Source: Tuctoria greenei
Taxonomy: Eukaryota > Streptophyta > Magnoliopsida > Poales > Poaceae
Assembly (NCBI GenBank): GCA_036927565.1
Contig: JAYESD010000008.1
Span: 125,205,498 to 125,269,497 of the forward strand
Direction: 5' to 3'
DNA: 64,000 nucleotides
Shown here: positions 21,691-32,076 of the stretch, one piece after another
How the letters are laid out: each line of letters begins with the position of its first letter
Numbering within the stretch: position 1 is the stretch's first letter
Notes under the pieces: model-generated
What the model was told of the DNA's origin: nothing
Databases searched by the model: none
What the model saw: the letters and a program-made list of their open reading frames with translations, nothing else
Position numbers and translations under genes: made by a program

Positions 21691-23200
21691 AAAAACGAGT
21701 GAAATCCAAAGTTTTTGTGAAAATATCAACCAATTTGTTGTTCGGTATCTACATGGTGAAGCACAATGTTTACTTTTTCAACATTATCATGGAGAAAGTG
21801 ATACCTAATGTCAATGTGCTTTGTTCTAGAATGTTGCACGGGATTTTTAGCGATGCAAATGGCACTAGTGTTATCACAATACAGTGGAACACAATCTATA
21901 TCAACCCCATAGTCCTTAAGTGTTTGAACAATCCAATGAATTTGTGAGCAAGTGCTAGCAGCAGCTACATATTGAGATTCGGCCGTGGATTGTGCAACTG
22001 AACTTTGTTTTCTAGAGGAACAAGCAACAAGATAATTACCAAGAAAATGACAAGCACCCGAAGTACTTTTCCTATCAATCCAAATTCTTGAGATCCATGT
22101 AATGGTTGAAAAAGAAGGAAGAAAAATGCCAAATTCTTGAGATCCATGTAAGCACCTGAGAATCCTTTTGACGGCTTGACGATGTGAAGCACGTGGGGAA
22201 GCTCGAAATTGTGCACAAAGACATACACTGAATTTTATGTCCGATCTTAATGTCGTGAGGTACAAAAGTGATCCGATCATGCTTCTATATTCTTTTTGAT
22301 CCACAGATTCATCATCTTCATCAAGTTCAAATGTCGTTTCTGTACCCATTGGTGTCTAAAGAGGCGCTTAAGAAGGTCTCTTGTATACTTCGTTTGATGC
22401 ACAAAAGTACCCTCCTTGGTTTGCTTGATTAGCAGCCCCAAAAAGTACATGAGTTCTCCCATCATACCCATCTCAAATTCTGAACTCATCATAGCTTAAA
22501 ACTTGGACACAAGATCATGAGAAGCACAACCAAAGATAATATCATCCACATACACTTGAATGAATAATGAGTCATTGTCATGCTTAAGAACAAAAAGAGT
22601 TTTATCGACCTTGGCCATGGTAAACTCCTTTTCAAGTAAAAATGTTTTTAACCTATCATACCAGGCTCTAGGGGCTTGTTTGAGACCGTACAAGGTTTTG
22701 GACAGTTTGTAAACATGAGTAGGAAAATCTGGATTTTCAAAACTAGGTGGTTGCTTGACATAAACGTCCTCATCTATATAGCCATTAAGAAAAGCACTTT
22801 TAACATCGGTTTGATATAACTTGAAACCTTTAGATGTTGCGAAAGCTAACAAAATACTTATGGCTCCTAATCTAGCAACAAGAGCAAAAAATTTTATGGC
22901 TTCAATTTGTGTGAAACCTTGAGCAACTACCCTAGCCTTATTCCTAACCACAACCCCATCCTCACTTTGTTTATTTTTAAACACCCATTTAGTTCTAATT
23001 GAAGTGTGACCTTGAGGTGGAGGTACATGTTTCCAAACATTATTTCTTTCAAAATTTTCTAACTCTTCTTGCATGGCAATAATCCAAGATTCATTAGTGA
23101 GTGTGTGTGATATATATTTGGGTTCAAAAGAAGCAACAAAAGCAGAATGAGCGTGAGAGCTTGGATCGCAAAACCTGGACCGTGTGACTCGTTTGTGCAA
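21691..23200 (-). pseudogene. pol: Reverse transcriptase and RNase H of copia A
   Basis: RT frame 23200-22496 holds SWIIAMQEELENFERNNVW, KTKW-type WVFKNKQSEDG, DVKSAFLNGYIDEDVYVKQP, LYGLKQAPRAWYDRL and the catalytic QVYVDDIIFG. RNase H pieces follow at 22492-22277 (GELMYFLGLLIKQTKEGTFV) and 22349-21726 (EYRSMIGSLLYLTTLRSDI, KSTSGACHFLGNYLVA, AESQYVAAAS, TKHIDIRYHFL). A stop at about 22495 and a frameshift break it. A 23-bp direct repeat (22079-22101 and 22128-22150) replaces the segment that holds a catalytic Asp (SDADFGG in element B). Confidence 0.85.
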
Positions 23201-23670
23201 GCTCCCAATGATTTATTGTGGAGGATGACTTTTGAGGATTCGGAGGGGAGTAGACACTTCACAAGCTCCTTGTTCTTCATGTTCATCACAGATCGAAGAA
23301 CTTGTGGGTTGAGGACATTCTGTACCAGCTGTAGTAGTTGTTGGTGTTGGTTGTGGTGCAAAATCAGCAGCGTGATCAACATCATTTGCTTCTGAATTTT
23401 TGGGCCCAGCACCACTTTTTTGTCTTCGATGAAAATACCTCCCCCCTGCGGATATGGATCTGGACCTGCAATATTAGCGCTAGTACCTTCTAGCTTAATC
23501 AAAAGGAACCTCACAAGTCTCCACAATTTTGTTAGTTTCATGTAAAAGCACACGGTAGCCTCTAGTATGAGATGGATAACCAAAAAACATGCCATCAACA
23601 AATCTAGCTAAAAATAAATAAAAAATTACCATGTTTCTTAACAAAGCATTTACAACCGAAGACCCGAAAG
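23201..23670 (-). pseudogene. pol: Integrase-RT linker of copia A
   Basis: Broken frames include FFGYPSHTRGYRVLL and a C/V-E-T-C-E-V segment, the end of the copia integrase C-terminal region, and a Pro/Ser-rich linker leading to RT. The sequence stops at 23670, next to a Tat-type LTR. The same stretch recurs at 44460-44984. Confidence 0.7.
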
Positions 23671-24497
23671 TACCGGGTACCCCATGATACTGCAAGAAGT
23701 GCAAGGGAGTTCCACCTGTCAAAGTTGAAGACCTCCATAGGTCCCACGTGTCACACGACACTGGACCCGCCTCCTTCATATGGGTAGCTCCGGCACTACC
23801 ACGTGTAATATAAGACTGGAGCTAAACTCCCTACATAGAGGAGCTCCATGCTTGACACGTGTACAGTGAACCCAGACCAAACCCACAGTAGGGGGAAGCT
23901 CCACTGCCACCATGTGTATAATGGCTCCAGACCTACCTCCCCACGAGGGGAAGCTCCGGATCTGCAACTTGTTGAGCCTCCGGACCTACGACACTAGCGG
24001 GAATATTGACGGATCTTCAACGGCACGAAAATTCAAAGGACAGTGATCGCTACAGTTACAAGGCCTGATTATGTGCCATTAATAAATATTAATGTCGCAC
24101 GATCAGAAGACCCTTAATACTTGTAACGCCACCATTAAGGCGCGTTATCACACTATTAGGGTACTTAAACACAATTAATTGTGTTTAGGGCAATAATAAC
24201 CGTCAGGGCCACATCTCGGGCAAGGCAACTCATGTAACATCCATCACTTGGTCTATAAAAAGGACGTGCTCCACGATACAAAACAACTGAGCTCATACAC
24301 ACACGAGCACCAGTGAATCCTGAATACAACAACACACACCCCGTGGAGTAGGTTATTACGCTCAGGCGGCTCGAACCACGTAAATTATTTTTGTCATCAT
24401 CTTGTCTCAGAACTCCGCGCGCCCAAACTGATACAAGAACCTCCGCCCACTACTATTTAGTAGTGTCGGGGGGAAGTGTCGTTCATACGCTTCGACA
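23671..24497 (+). repeat. 5' LTR of Tat element copy 1 (827 bp)
   Basis: Starts TACCGGGTACCCC (TG probably mutated to TA) and ends ..CGCTTCGACA before the primer site. TATA-like CTATAAAAAGG at about 24251. The copy at 44985-45810 is 826 bp and clearly homologous. If complete, the flanking 5-mer GAAAG (23666-23670) would be its target duplication, with the partner lost. Confidence 0.7.
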
Positions 24498-24499
24498 TT

Positions 24500-24518
24500 T
24501 GGCGCGCCAGGTAGGGGG
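24500..24518 (+). other. Primer binding site of the Tat element
   Basis: TGGCGCGCCAGGTAGGGGG, two bases after the LTR end: the tRNA-primer site used by many grass Tat-type gypsy elements. The copy-2 version at 45813 has one change (GGTGCGCC). Confidence 0.85.
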
Positions 24519-24534
24519 CACCTGAGATCTCAAG

Positions 24535-25131
24535 ATGGTGAACTCTGTTGCAGGATCATCCAACGGCAACAACGCTGAGCAACTTACGGGAGGGAATCCC
24601 TCCAACATTCAACAGCCAGCAGCCGCCATTTTTCATGCAGGCGTCATGCCACCACCACCATCGACTATTCCAGCAAACAATGCTGGACAGCATAATGGAG
24701 TACTCGCGTCGATCACGACATCGATGAACAACAACCTTGAGCACATGCTTCTTGTTGTGCGTACTCTGCTCCAACGTCCAGCACCTCCAGGAGCACCATA
24801 GGGTGCGATGGAGCAGTGGAGGGCTGATGTTGAACATCTGGTTGCAGCCGCAGCCGATCGCATCAGCAATCAAGGTCCTGCTCCTTCGGGGCGGGCACCT
24901 TCACATCGTCAGATCTTGTAAGGAAGACATGGTTCGCAAGCTTCACAGCACAGGAGACGTCTTGTGTACCAACAAGTGACATCGCTGCCTAACGGGCCAC
25001 GTCGCACCCACACTGCAGCGAGGCTCTCGACCCATGACCTGCGGTCGGAGCTCGACCACCGTTATCGACAACTGAACGACCGCGTCCACATCCAGCGTGT
25101 TCGCGAGAGCGAGAAGCTCGGGACAACCCTA
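24535..25131 (+). pseudogene. gag: Gag N-terminal part of the Tat element
   Basis: ATG at 24535 begins a Ser/Asn/Pro-rich frame of 88 residues, ended by a stop at 24799-24801 (TAG in CCATAGGGTGCG). The frame resumes (EQWRADVEHLVAAAADR.. and LRSELDHRYRQ..) with shifts until 25131. At that point the CRM-like element has inserted; the gag sequence picks up again at 32648 (CTCCTTTGGGAG). The same region in copy 2 runs through uninterrupted near 46440 (ACAACCCTGCTCCTTTGGG), which shows the ancestral site. Confidence 0.75.
25127..25131. other. Target-site duplication, left (CCCTA)
   Basis: CCCTA at 25127-25131 matches CCCTA at 32643-32647 on the other side of the CRM-like element. The empty-site relative near 46435-46460 has a single copy, confirming insertion with a 5-bp duplication. 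Confidence 0.9.
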
Positions 25132-25995
25132 TGATGAGGACATCACAACAGCAGAGACGCACATTGAACTGCAAGGACCAATCACAAGAGCACGGGCACG
25201 GTTATTAAATCAGCAGGTGAATTCGTTCTTAACTTCTTTTGCATGTGAGTTTGAGAATAGATTGCTATGTGATGATTTAATTATTATTAGGAATAATGGA
25301 AAAGATCAACAAGTGAAGGAAGGAGGCCTTGGGAGCGTGGAGAACCACCTGGGACGTCCACAAGTAGATGGAAACAGTTTACAACTCGGACTCGAGTTCA
25401 ACTCGGAGTCCAGGAGCAGTCCACCTTAAAACAGACGCCCAGGAGGCATACGGACTCCGTTTTCGACGTTCTACATATTCACGGAAAGAGGAGAAGATAA
25501 ACTTTCCAATGGTTCTAATCCCACCTCAAAATTCCTCCGTAGTCATTGGGAATCGTCGAAACAAGTCGAGTCCATATTTCTGTCCGGTGCTGCGCCACCG
25601 AATCGGGCCTTTGGGCCTTGTATCCCGTAAGAGTCCATTAGGGACGCGTCTAATCGTGTTTTGGTAGAACCCTAGCCTATAAATACTGCAGCCGCCGGTC
25701 ATATTCGGTGGGTTTTGCTTAGATCAATAAAATCGCCGTTCTACGGTTTGTGAGACCCCAATTTCGCGATTTTCGATCGTGTCTTCTACGTTCTTGCTCG
25801 TGTTCTCGATTGCACCTGCAGGGATTAGCCTTCTTGGCGAGGTCAAGCGTGTGCAGCACGGTTGATAACCAACGGAGCCGTGGTATAGTGATTGCAGGGG
25901 TACTCGAACCGCTCGAGTGCCGCGGATCATCAACGTCGAGTTCTCCACCCCAATCGACATACCTTTCGGAAGATCGGGCCTAAACCTACTCATCA
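25132..25995 (+). repeat. 5' LTR of the CRM-like element (864 bp)
   Basis: Bounded by TGATGAGG and CTCATCA. TATA box CCTATAAATAC at about 25676-25686, followed by the likely transcription start and R region; an AATAAA polyadenylation-like signal lies at about 25725. The first 300 bp are the same sequence that, in the 3' LTR, encodes the end of the pol frame. Confidence 0.95.
25676..25686 (+). promoter_or_regulatory. TATA box of the CRM-like LTR
   Basis: CCTATAAATAC, identical in the 3' LTR at about 32323. This is the core promoter for the genomic RNA. Confidence 0.7.
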
Positions 25996-25997
25996 AT

Positions 25998-26014
25998 TGG
26001 TATCAGATTTCCAG
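25998..26014 (+). other. Primer binding site of the CRM-like element
   Basis: TGGTATCAGATTTCCAG two bases after the LTR. The first ten bases fit the initiator Met-tRNA 3' end. The same site and adjacent GGTTGCCCG are kept in the non-autonomous array elements, a strong family link. Confidence 0.75.
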
Positions 26015-27272
26015 GTTGCCCGTGAGGTATCTTTGTTTTCCTTCCTTCCATTAGATCGATTTTGTTTCGTACCTAGAGTCCACAAAAAAGGCACAAAAAA
26101 AAATTAGATCGTTTTTACCGCTTCCCAGACTATAGTGCCTGCAGTTTCGTTTTTCAATTTGCATTGTTGAGTTTGCATTCGTGTGGTTGAGTCTTGTTGC
26201 TGGTTTAGCTTTGTGTTTTTTGGTCCTAGTTATCGTGTTTCGTCCTTGTTTTCTTGCTATTCGACACCTATTCCACAATCCCTAAATAACAAACCGATCC
26301 GCCACGTTCATCGGTTTGCCCCTAGCTAGCCGCCTTGCGTGAACTCCCGCATCGCCAGCCCAAGATTAGGTGACAAATCTTTGTGCCATTCATCCTTGAA
26401 TCATCACACACCACCCCATTAGTTGCTGTGCAAATTCCCGATCGTTTTCGTATCCATTTGCGAGTTCTGTTCTCAAACCGAGTTGGAATCAACATCCAAA
26501 AAAACGTAACTCGGACAGCCTACCTTAAAACGGCCATAACTTTCGCATACAAACTCGAAATCGGGCGAATTTTTTTTCAAATTCATCTACGCGAAATTTC
26601 GCATCTGATTTTCTGTGGCATAGCCGCGTTCGGCGAAATTAGATTGCCCAAATTCCCCTCGGAAGATAGGCTATCCGGCCTCCGAAGTTTCAGCACGAAT
26701 TTTGAAGAACCTTCTTGATTTTCTATAGGCCGCATATTACATCCAATTGAGCTGCAAATTTCTGTGCTTCCTATATTTGTGCTACTGAGTAAAGAAAAAA
26801 TATCAAAAAATGTTACAAAAAAGAAAAAAAAAATAGTGAAGAGCACGCATATTAAAGCAATTGGCCTATACCACTTGGTGCTGTTTGTTTGGTTATATCA
26901 TTCTGTCTTTCTTTTGCCTTGATACTTCCTTGTGTTGTGCTAGGCTCTAGGGCACTCAGTTGACCAGCAACAGTTTCCTACATTGAATACTTATTTAACT
27001 TTGTTTAGCTGTTAACGATTTTCTGCTTATTAGCCACCATATTGTGCCATCCAAGCTCCACCTTTCTCTTGAGCATAACAGGTACCTTTGCAATCACCCC
27101 ACGCTTCATTGGTTCATCTCACCGTCCCCACCACCTGCTGTGTCGGTAAGAACACTTGTAAGAGCGTGGTAAGACGCTTGAGCGAGAGAGATTGTTTTCT
27201 TCCACCTTCCACATTGTCACTGTAGTTGATAGGGATAACATTTTTTTTGTTGTCTTTTGTTTCCTACTAACA
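26015..27272 (+). other. 5' leader of the CRM-like element
   Basis: About 1.26 kb without a supported gene. Its start (ACCTAGAGTCCACAAAAAA at about 26071) and its end (GGTAAGAACACTTGTAAGAG and GTTGATAGGGATAACAT before the gag ATG) are conserved in the non-autonomous array elements; the middle is not. The leader is expected to hold packaging signals. Confidence 0.6.
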
Positions 27273-28515
27273 ATGGCAGGAGAAGAAAATAATGAAGAAT
27301 GTGTTTAACATGTTGAGTTACATGATATGTTCGCCAAATACAACGCATCAACGGAGGAGTCATTGGCGAACTTGACTCGCAAACTGGATGACCTTGCTCT
27401 TCGGATGAATACTTTTGAGGCTCGGTTGCCTCTCGCTGGAAGACAAGAAGACAATGCTTATGATGAACTGGAAGATCACAGTAATCAGCCAAGACTGCCA
27501 CTTTATCGTCGAGGTATGGGAGGTAATAATCATAACAATTATAACCGCCCTCCTGATGATCCTTTTGCTAAAGTGAAATTTACTATACCCTCTTTTTCTG
27601 GTGCTTATGATGCCGAGGCTTATCTTGATTGGGAGATGACAGTAGAGCAAAAATTTAATTCCCATCTTGTTCCTGAACAACATAGAGTTCGTCAAGCCAC
27701 TAGTGAGTTTAAGGACTTTGCTATCATATGGTGGAATGAACTTGTTAAAACTAGAACTGATCCTCCAACATGGGATAGATTAAAGGAAGCTATGCGTGTT
27801 CGATTTGTTCCTCCATCTTTTCAGCGGGACCTTCGCAAAAAATTGCAGCGTTTAGACCAAGGTAACATGTCCGTAGAGGAGTATTATCAAGAGTTACAAA
27901 AGGGTATGCTGCGTTGTGGGGTAGTAGAGGACATGGATGATAAAATAGCTCGTTTTTATGGGGGGTTGAGGCGTGAAATTCAGGACATTGTTGATTACAA
28001 AGAATATGATACTGTTAACAGATTGTTTCAGCTTGCTATGTTGGCAGAAAAAGAATTGCAGGGCCGACAACAACAGCAACAACGCACGAGGAGCAACTTC
28101 ACGCCGCGTGCAGCAACTACACCATCCAAAACAGCACCATCTTCGGCCCCCCGTGCAGCGACTACACCACCCAATGGCGGCCAACGAACTATACCTGCTG
28201 CTCCACCTTCTCGCGTGCCGGAAGGCAGCAAAGCGACATCATTCAAGCCTTCGTTGTCCACTCCTTCTACGGGTCGTACTTCCGACATTAAGTGTCACCG
28301 CTGCCAGGGACTTGGTCATATGATGAGAGATTGCCCGAGCAAACGAGCATACATAGCACACGACGATGGCGAGTATGATAGTACTTCGGATGTTGAAGAT
28401 GAATATTCTCTTGCTACTGACTTTACAGATCCAAATGACGAACACACCGAAGAAGAGATACTTGGTACAGCGGCGACGGAGAACTATAGGAGCATCATTG
28501 TGCACCTTGAGCTCC
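27273..28515 (+). pseudogene. gag: Gag of the CRM-like element
   Basis: The likely start is ATG 27273 in CTAACAATGGCAGG, a context shared with the array elements. A TAA at 27306-27308 interrupts after 11 codons (CAA to TAA would explain it); the frame is then open from 27309 to past 28515. It has the retrotransposon gag core (FSGAYDAEAYLDWEMTVEQ, IIWWNELVKTR, MSVEEYYQELQ), a Gln-rich then Ala/Thr/Pro-rich basic linker, and a zinc knuckle CHRCQGLGHMMRDC (C-x2-C-x4-H-x4-C) at about residues 324-337 of the open part. Gag packages the RNA. The +1 frame change to protease is near 28515. Confidence 0.85.
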
Positions 28516-29010
28516 AAAGTGGAGACCGACGACAAGCTACAACGACACAACCTCTTCCACATGTTTCTCGTTGTCAAGGACTGCCGTGTACACACTATAA
28601 TTGATGGAGGTAGCTGCAATAACTTGGTAAACACGGACGTCGTCAAGAAACTCGGTTTGACAACAAGAGCACACCCTCATCCGTACCACATTCAATGGTT
28701 CAACAACAGCGGTAAGGTTCGGGTAACACAAACAGCGAGAATCCATTTTTCAATTGGTTCATACCATGATTTTGCTGATTTTGATGTTGTTCCTATGGAT
28801 GCTTGTTCTCTTTTATTGGGTCGTCCTTGGGAATTTGATACAGATGCTATTCTTCATGGTAGAACCAATAAATATACTCTCATGCATAAGGGAAAGAAAA
28901 TCACTCTGCTCCCCATGACTCCTGCTGAAATTGTGCATTTTGAGAAGAGTAAAATTCGTGAGGGCAAAGCAACTAAATTAGAATCTGAAAAACAGCAAGT
29001 TATTAAGTAA
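28516..29010 (+). pseudogene. pol: Protease of the CRM-like element
   Basis: This follows gag in the next frame. The aspartic protease active site reads TIIDGGSCNNLVN (about 28593-28631), followed by HIQWFNNSGKVRV, FDVVPMDACSLLLGRPWEFD and KITLLPMTP. It cleaves the Gag-Pol precursor. Its frame ends at TAA 29008-29010, but sequence in the same frame continues into RT, so this is a nonsense change. Whether the gag-to-protease shift is programmed or a mutation cannot be told from one copy. Confidence 0.85.
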
Positions 29011-29873
29011 AAATCACCATCATTGCTCGCAACTAAATCTGAACTTGCTGATTTATTCGATGCTAAGGGGATGTGCTATGCTTTAGTTTGCAAAGAAGCT
29101 ATGTTTTCACTTCATGAATTGTCTATTGCATTGCCCCCTGCTGTTGCTAACCTTTTGCAGGAGTTTGAGGATGTGTTTCCCTCCGAGATACCCCCTGGTT
29201 TACCACCGATGAGAGGCATTGAACACAAGATCGATTTGATTCCAGGAGCAAGTTTGCCAAATCGTGCAGCATACAGGGCGAATCCACAAGAAACTAAGAA
29301 ATTCAGCGACAAGTCCAAGATCTTTTGGACCGCGGGTACATTCGTGAAAGCCTTAGCCCTTGTTCCGTTCCTGTTCTTTTGGTTCCTAAGAAAGATGGTA
29401 GTTGGCGCATGTGTGTTGATTGTCGAGCGATTAATAACATCACCATTCGATATCGTTATCCTATTCCTCGATTAGATGACATGTTTGATGAATTGAGTGG
29501 TGCTATCATCTTCACAAAAATTGACTTGCGTAGTGGTTACCACCAAATTAGAATGGCACTAGGAGATGAATGGAAAACTGCATTTAAAACCAAGTTTGGA
29601 CTTTATGAGTGGTTAGTCATGCCTTTTGGTTTAACTAATGCACCCAGCACCTTTATGCGATTAATGAACGAGGTTTTACGTGCTTTCATTGGACAATTTG
29701 TGGTGGTTTACTTCGATGATATCCTCATTTACAGCAAGTCATATGATGAACACCTTGATCATTTACGTGCTGTTTTTACTGTTTTGAGAGATGCACGTTT
29801 GTTTGGTAACCTCGAAAAGTGCGTTTTTTGCACCAATTGAGTCTCGTTTCTTGGCTATGTCGTTTCCTCGTAG
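29011..29873 (+). pseudogene. pol: Reverse transcriptase of the CRM-like element
   Basis: 29023-29330 encodes the connection into RT (LLQEFEDVFPSEIPPGLPPM, RGIEHKIDLIPGA). After a frameshift near 29325 the RT is open to 29840: SWRMCVDCRAINNITIRYRY, the first Asp in FTKIDLRSGYHQIR, MPFGLTNAPSTFMRLMNEVL, and the catalytic VYFDDILIYS at about 29706-29735. Stops TGA 29838 and TAG 29871 fall around the SFLGYVVS segment. The catalytic residues are intact; the frame is not. Confidence 0.9.
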
Positions 29874-30515
29874 GGAATTGAGATGGATGAGGCAAAAATT
29901 GAAGCAATCACCAGCTGGCCAGCCCCAACTACCGTCACACAGGTTCGTAGTTTTCTTGGTCTTGCAGGATTTTATCGGCGCTTTGTGCGGGATTTCAGCA
30001 CCATTGCAGCACCTCTACATGAGCTAACGAAGAAGGGAGTTCCATTTTGATGGGGCGAACAGCAGCAACAAGCTTTTGATGCTCTCAAATCGAAGCTTAC
30101 ACAAGCACCATTACTACAACTTCCTGATTTTGACAAGACCTTTGAGCTAGAATGCGATGCAAGCGGCATTGGTATTGGAGGCGTTCTCATACAAGGAGGT
30201 AAACCCGTTGCTTTCTTTAGTGAAAAACTTCATGGTCCTTCTCTGAATTACTCCACTTATGATAAGGAATTGTATGCCTTAGTCCGTGTATTACAAACTT
30301 GGCAACATTATCTTTGGTCTAAGGAGTTTGTCATACATTCCGATCATGAATCATTGAAGTATCCTAAGTGTCAAACCAATCTGAATAAACGACATGCTAA
30401 ATGGATTGAGTTCATAGAGTCGTTTCCATACATCATTAAGCATAAGAAAGGGAAGGAAAATATCATTGCCGATGCATTATCTAGGCATTATACCATGCTG
30501 TCCCAACTTGATCAT
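29874..30515 (+). pseudogene. pol: RNase H of the CRM-like element
   Basis: Continues from RT: VRSFLGLAGFYRRFVRDFST, a TGA at 30048-30050 before WGEQQQQAFDALK, then FELECDASGIGIGGVL, LNYSTYDKELYALVRVLQTW, FVIHSDHESLK and IIADALSRH. The catalytic Asp, Glu and Asp are recognisable. It degrades the RNA strand during reverse transcription. One nonsense change separates it from RT. Confidence 0.85.
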
Positions 30516-32076
30516 AAAATCTTTGGTTTGGAAACAACTAAAGCATTATATCCTACTGATTTGGACTTCAAAGTTTCTTTTGAAAATTGTATAGAAGTAA
30601 GAACATGGAATAAATATGTGCTGCGAGAGGGTCTCCTCTATCGTGCTAACAAGCTATGCGTTCCAGCTAGCTCCGTTCGGCTATTGCTTTTGCAGGAAGC
30701 ACATGGAGGAGGTTTGATGGGATATTTTGGAGTGAAGAAAACTGAAGACGTGCTGTCCACACACTTCTTTTGGCCAAAGATGAGGCGTGATGTCGAGCGC
30801 TACGTGTCACGATGCACTACTTGCAACAAAGCTAAGTCTCGTCTTAACCCACATGGTCTTTATATGCCTCTTCCTGTTCCTAGTGTACCTTGGGAGGATA
30901 TTTCTATGGACTTTGTTTTGGGATTGCCTAGGACTAAGAGGGGGAGGGATAGTATTTTTGTAGTTGTTGATCGTTTTTCCAAAATGGCACACTTTATACC
31001 TTGTCATAAGAATGATAATGCCTCACACATTGCTGATTTATTTATGACGGAAATTGTTCGTTTACATGGTGTGCCAAATACCATTGTTTCTGATCGTGAT
31101 GCAAAATTTAAGTCATTTTTGGAGAACTTTGTGGTATAAATTGGGAACCAAGTTGCTGTTTTCAACTACATGTCACCCATAAACGGATGGACAAACCGAG
31201 GTAGTTAATCGTACTTTATCCACTATGTTGCGGGCTGTCTTGAAAACAAATTTGAAGTTGTGGGAGGAGTGTTTACCACATATAGAATTTGCTTACAACA
31301 GATCCGTTCACTCCACGACAAAGGTAAGTCCATTCCAGGTAGTGTATGGTTTCAATCCCCGTGCTCCTATTGATTTACTACCTTTGCCTCCTTCTGAAAC
31401 TATAAATTTGGATGCTACACAACGATCTGAATTTATTCTTAAGATGCATGAAACTACAAAGAAAAATATTGAAATGATGAATGAGAAGTATAGGATTGCA
31501 GGTAGTAAAGGTGGAAAAGAAGTAAAACTTGAACCGGGCGATTTGGTGTGGTTACATTTGAGAAAAGAGCGATTTCCCGACTTGAGAAAATCTAAACTTA
31601 TGCCACGAGCTACTGGTCCTTTTAAGATCGTTGAAAAGATTAATGATAATGCATATAAGCTTGAATTGCCTCCCGATTTTGGGGTTAGTCCTACATTTAA
31701 CATTTCAGATTTGCGACCGTACTTGGGAGAAGAAGATGAACTTGAGTCGAGGACGACTCCAATTCAAGAGGGGGAGGATGATGAGGACATCACAACAGCA
31801 GAGACGCGCATTGAACTGCAAGGACCAATCACAAGAGCACGGGCACGGTTATTAAATCAGCAGGTGAATTCGTTCTTAACTTCTTTTGCATGTGAGTTTG
31901 AGAATAGATTGCTATGTGATGATTTAATTGTTATTAGTAATAATGGAAAAGATCAACAAGTGAAGGAAGGAGGCCTTGGGAGCATGGAGAACCACCTGGG
32001 ACGTCCACAAGTAGATGGAAACAGTTTACAACTCGGACTCGAGTTCAACTCGGAGTCCAGGAGCAGTCCACCTTAA
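30516..32076 (+). pseudogene. pol: Integrase of the CRM-like element, with C-terminal tail encoded in the 3' LTR
   Basis: The zinc-binding domain reads EAHGGGLMGYFG..RCTTC; the usual second His (GHFG) is Tyr (TAT, 30723-30725). The catalytic Asp residues lie in WEDISMDFVLGLP and TIVSDRDAKF, the Glu in TDGQTEVVNRT, which follows TAA 31180-31182 (CAA to TAA likely). A frameshift lies near 31130. The C-terminal domain (WLHLRKERFPDLRKSKLMPR, FNISDLRPYLGEEDELESR) runs past the PPT into the LTR with GPITRARARLLNQQVNSFL and stops at 32074-32076. In CRM elements a tail at this place (CR motif) is linked to centromere targeting; calling this tail a CR motif is inference. Confidence 0.85.
31765..31778 (+). 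other. Polypurine tract of the CRM-like element
   Basis: AAGAGGGGGAGGA directly before the 3' LTR. It also lies inside the pol frame (coding for QEGED-like residues), so this priming site overlaps coding sequence. Confidence 0.85.

Larger units (their letters stand above)
18829..23670 (-). mobile_element. Ty1/copia element A, 5' truncated
   Basis: Minus-strand element with a complete 3' LTR (20638-18829), a polypurine tract, about 1 kb of 3' non-coding sequence, RNase H, RT and the integrase-RT linker, ending abruptly at 23670 where a Tat-type LTR begins. Gag, protease and most of integrase are missing. It belongs to the same family as element B (35221-43772), with which it shares LTR termini (TGTAGGATCG on the + strand) and RT sequence. 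The 5-mer AATAT at 18824-18828 is the candidate left target duplication; the right one is lost. Confidence 0.85.

Noticed and set aside
26383..26846. Frames on both strands in the CRM-like leader
   Set aside because: The leader is not conserved here with the related elements and no domain is visible; overlap of both strands suggests chance.
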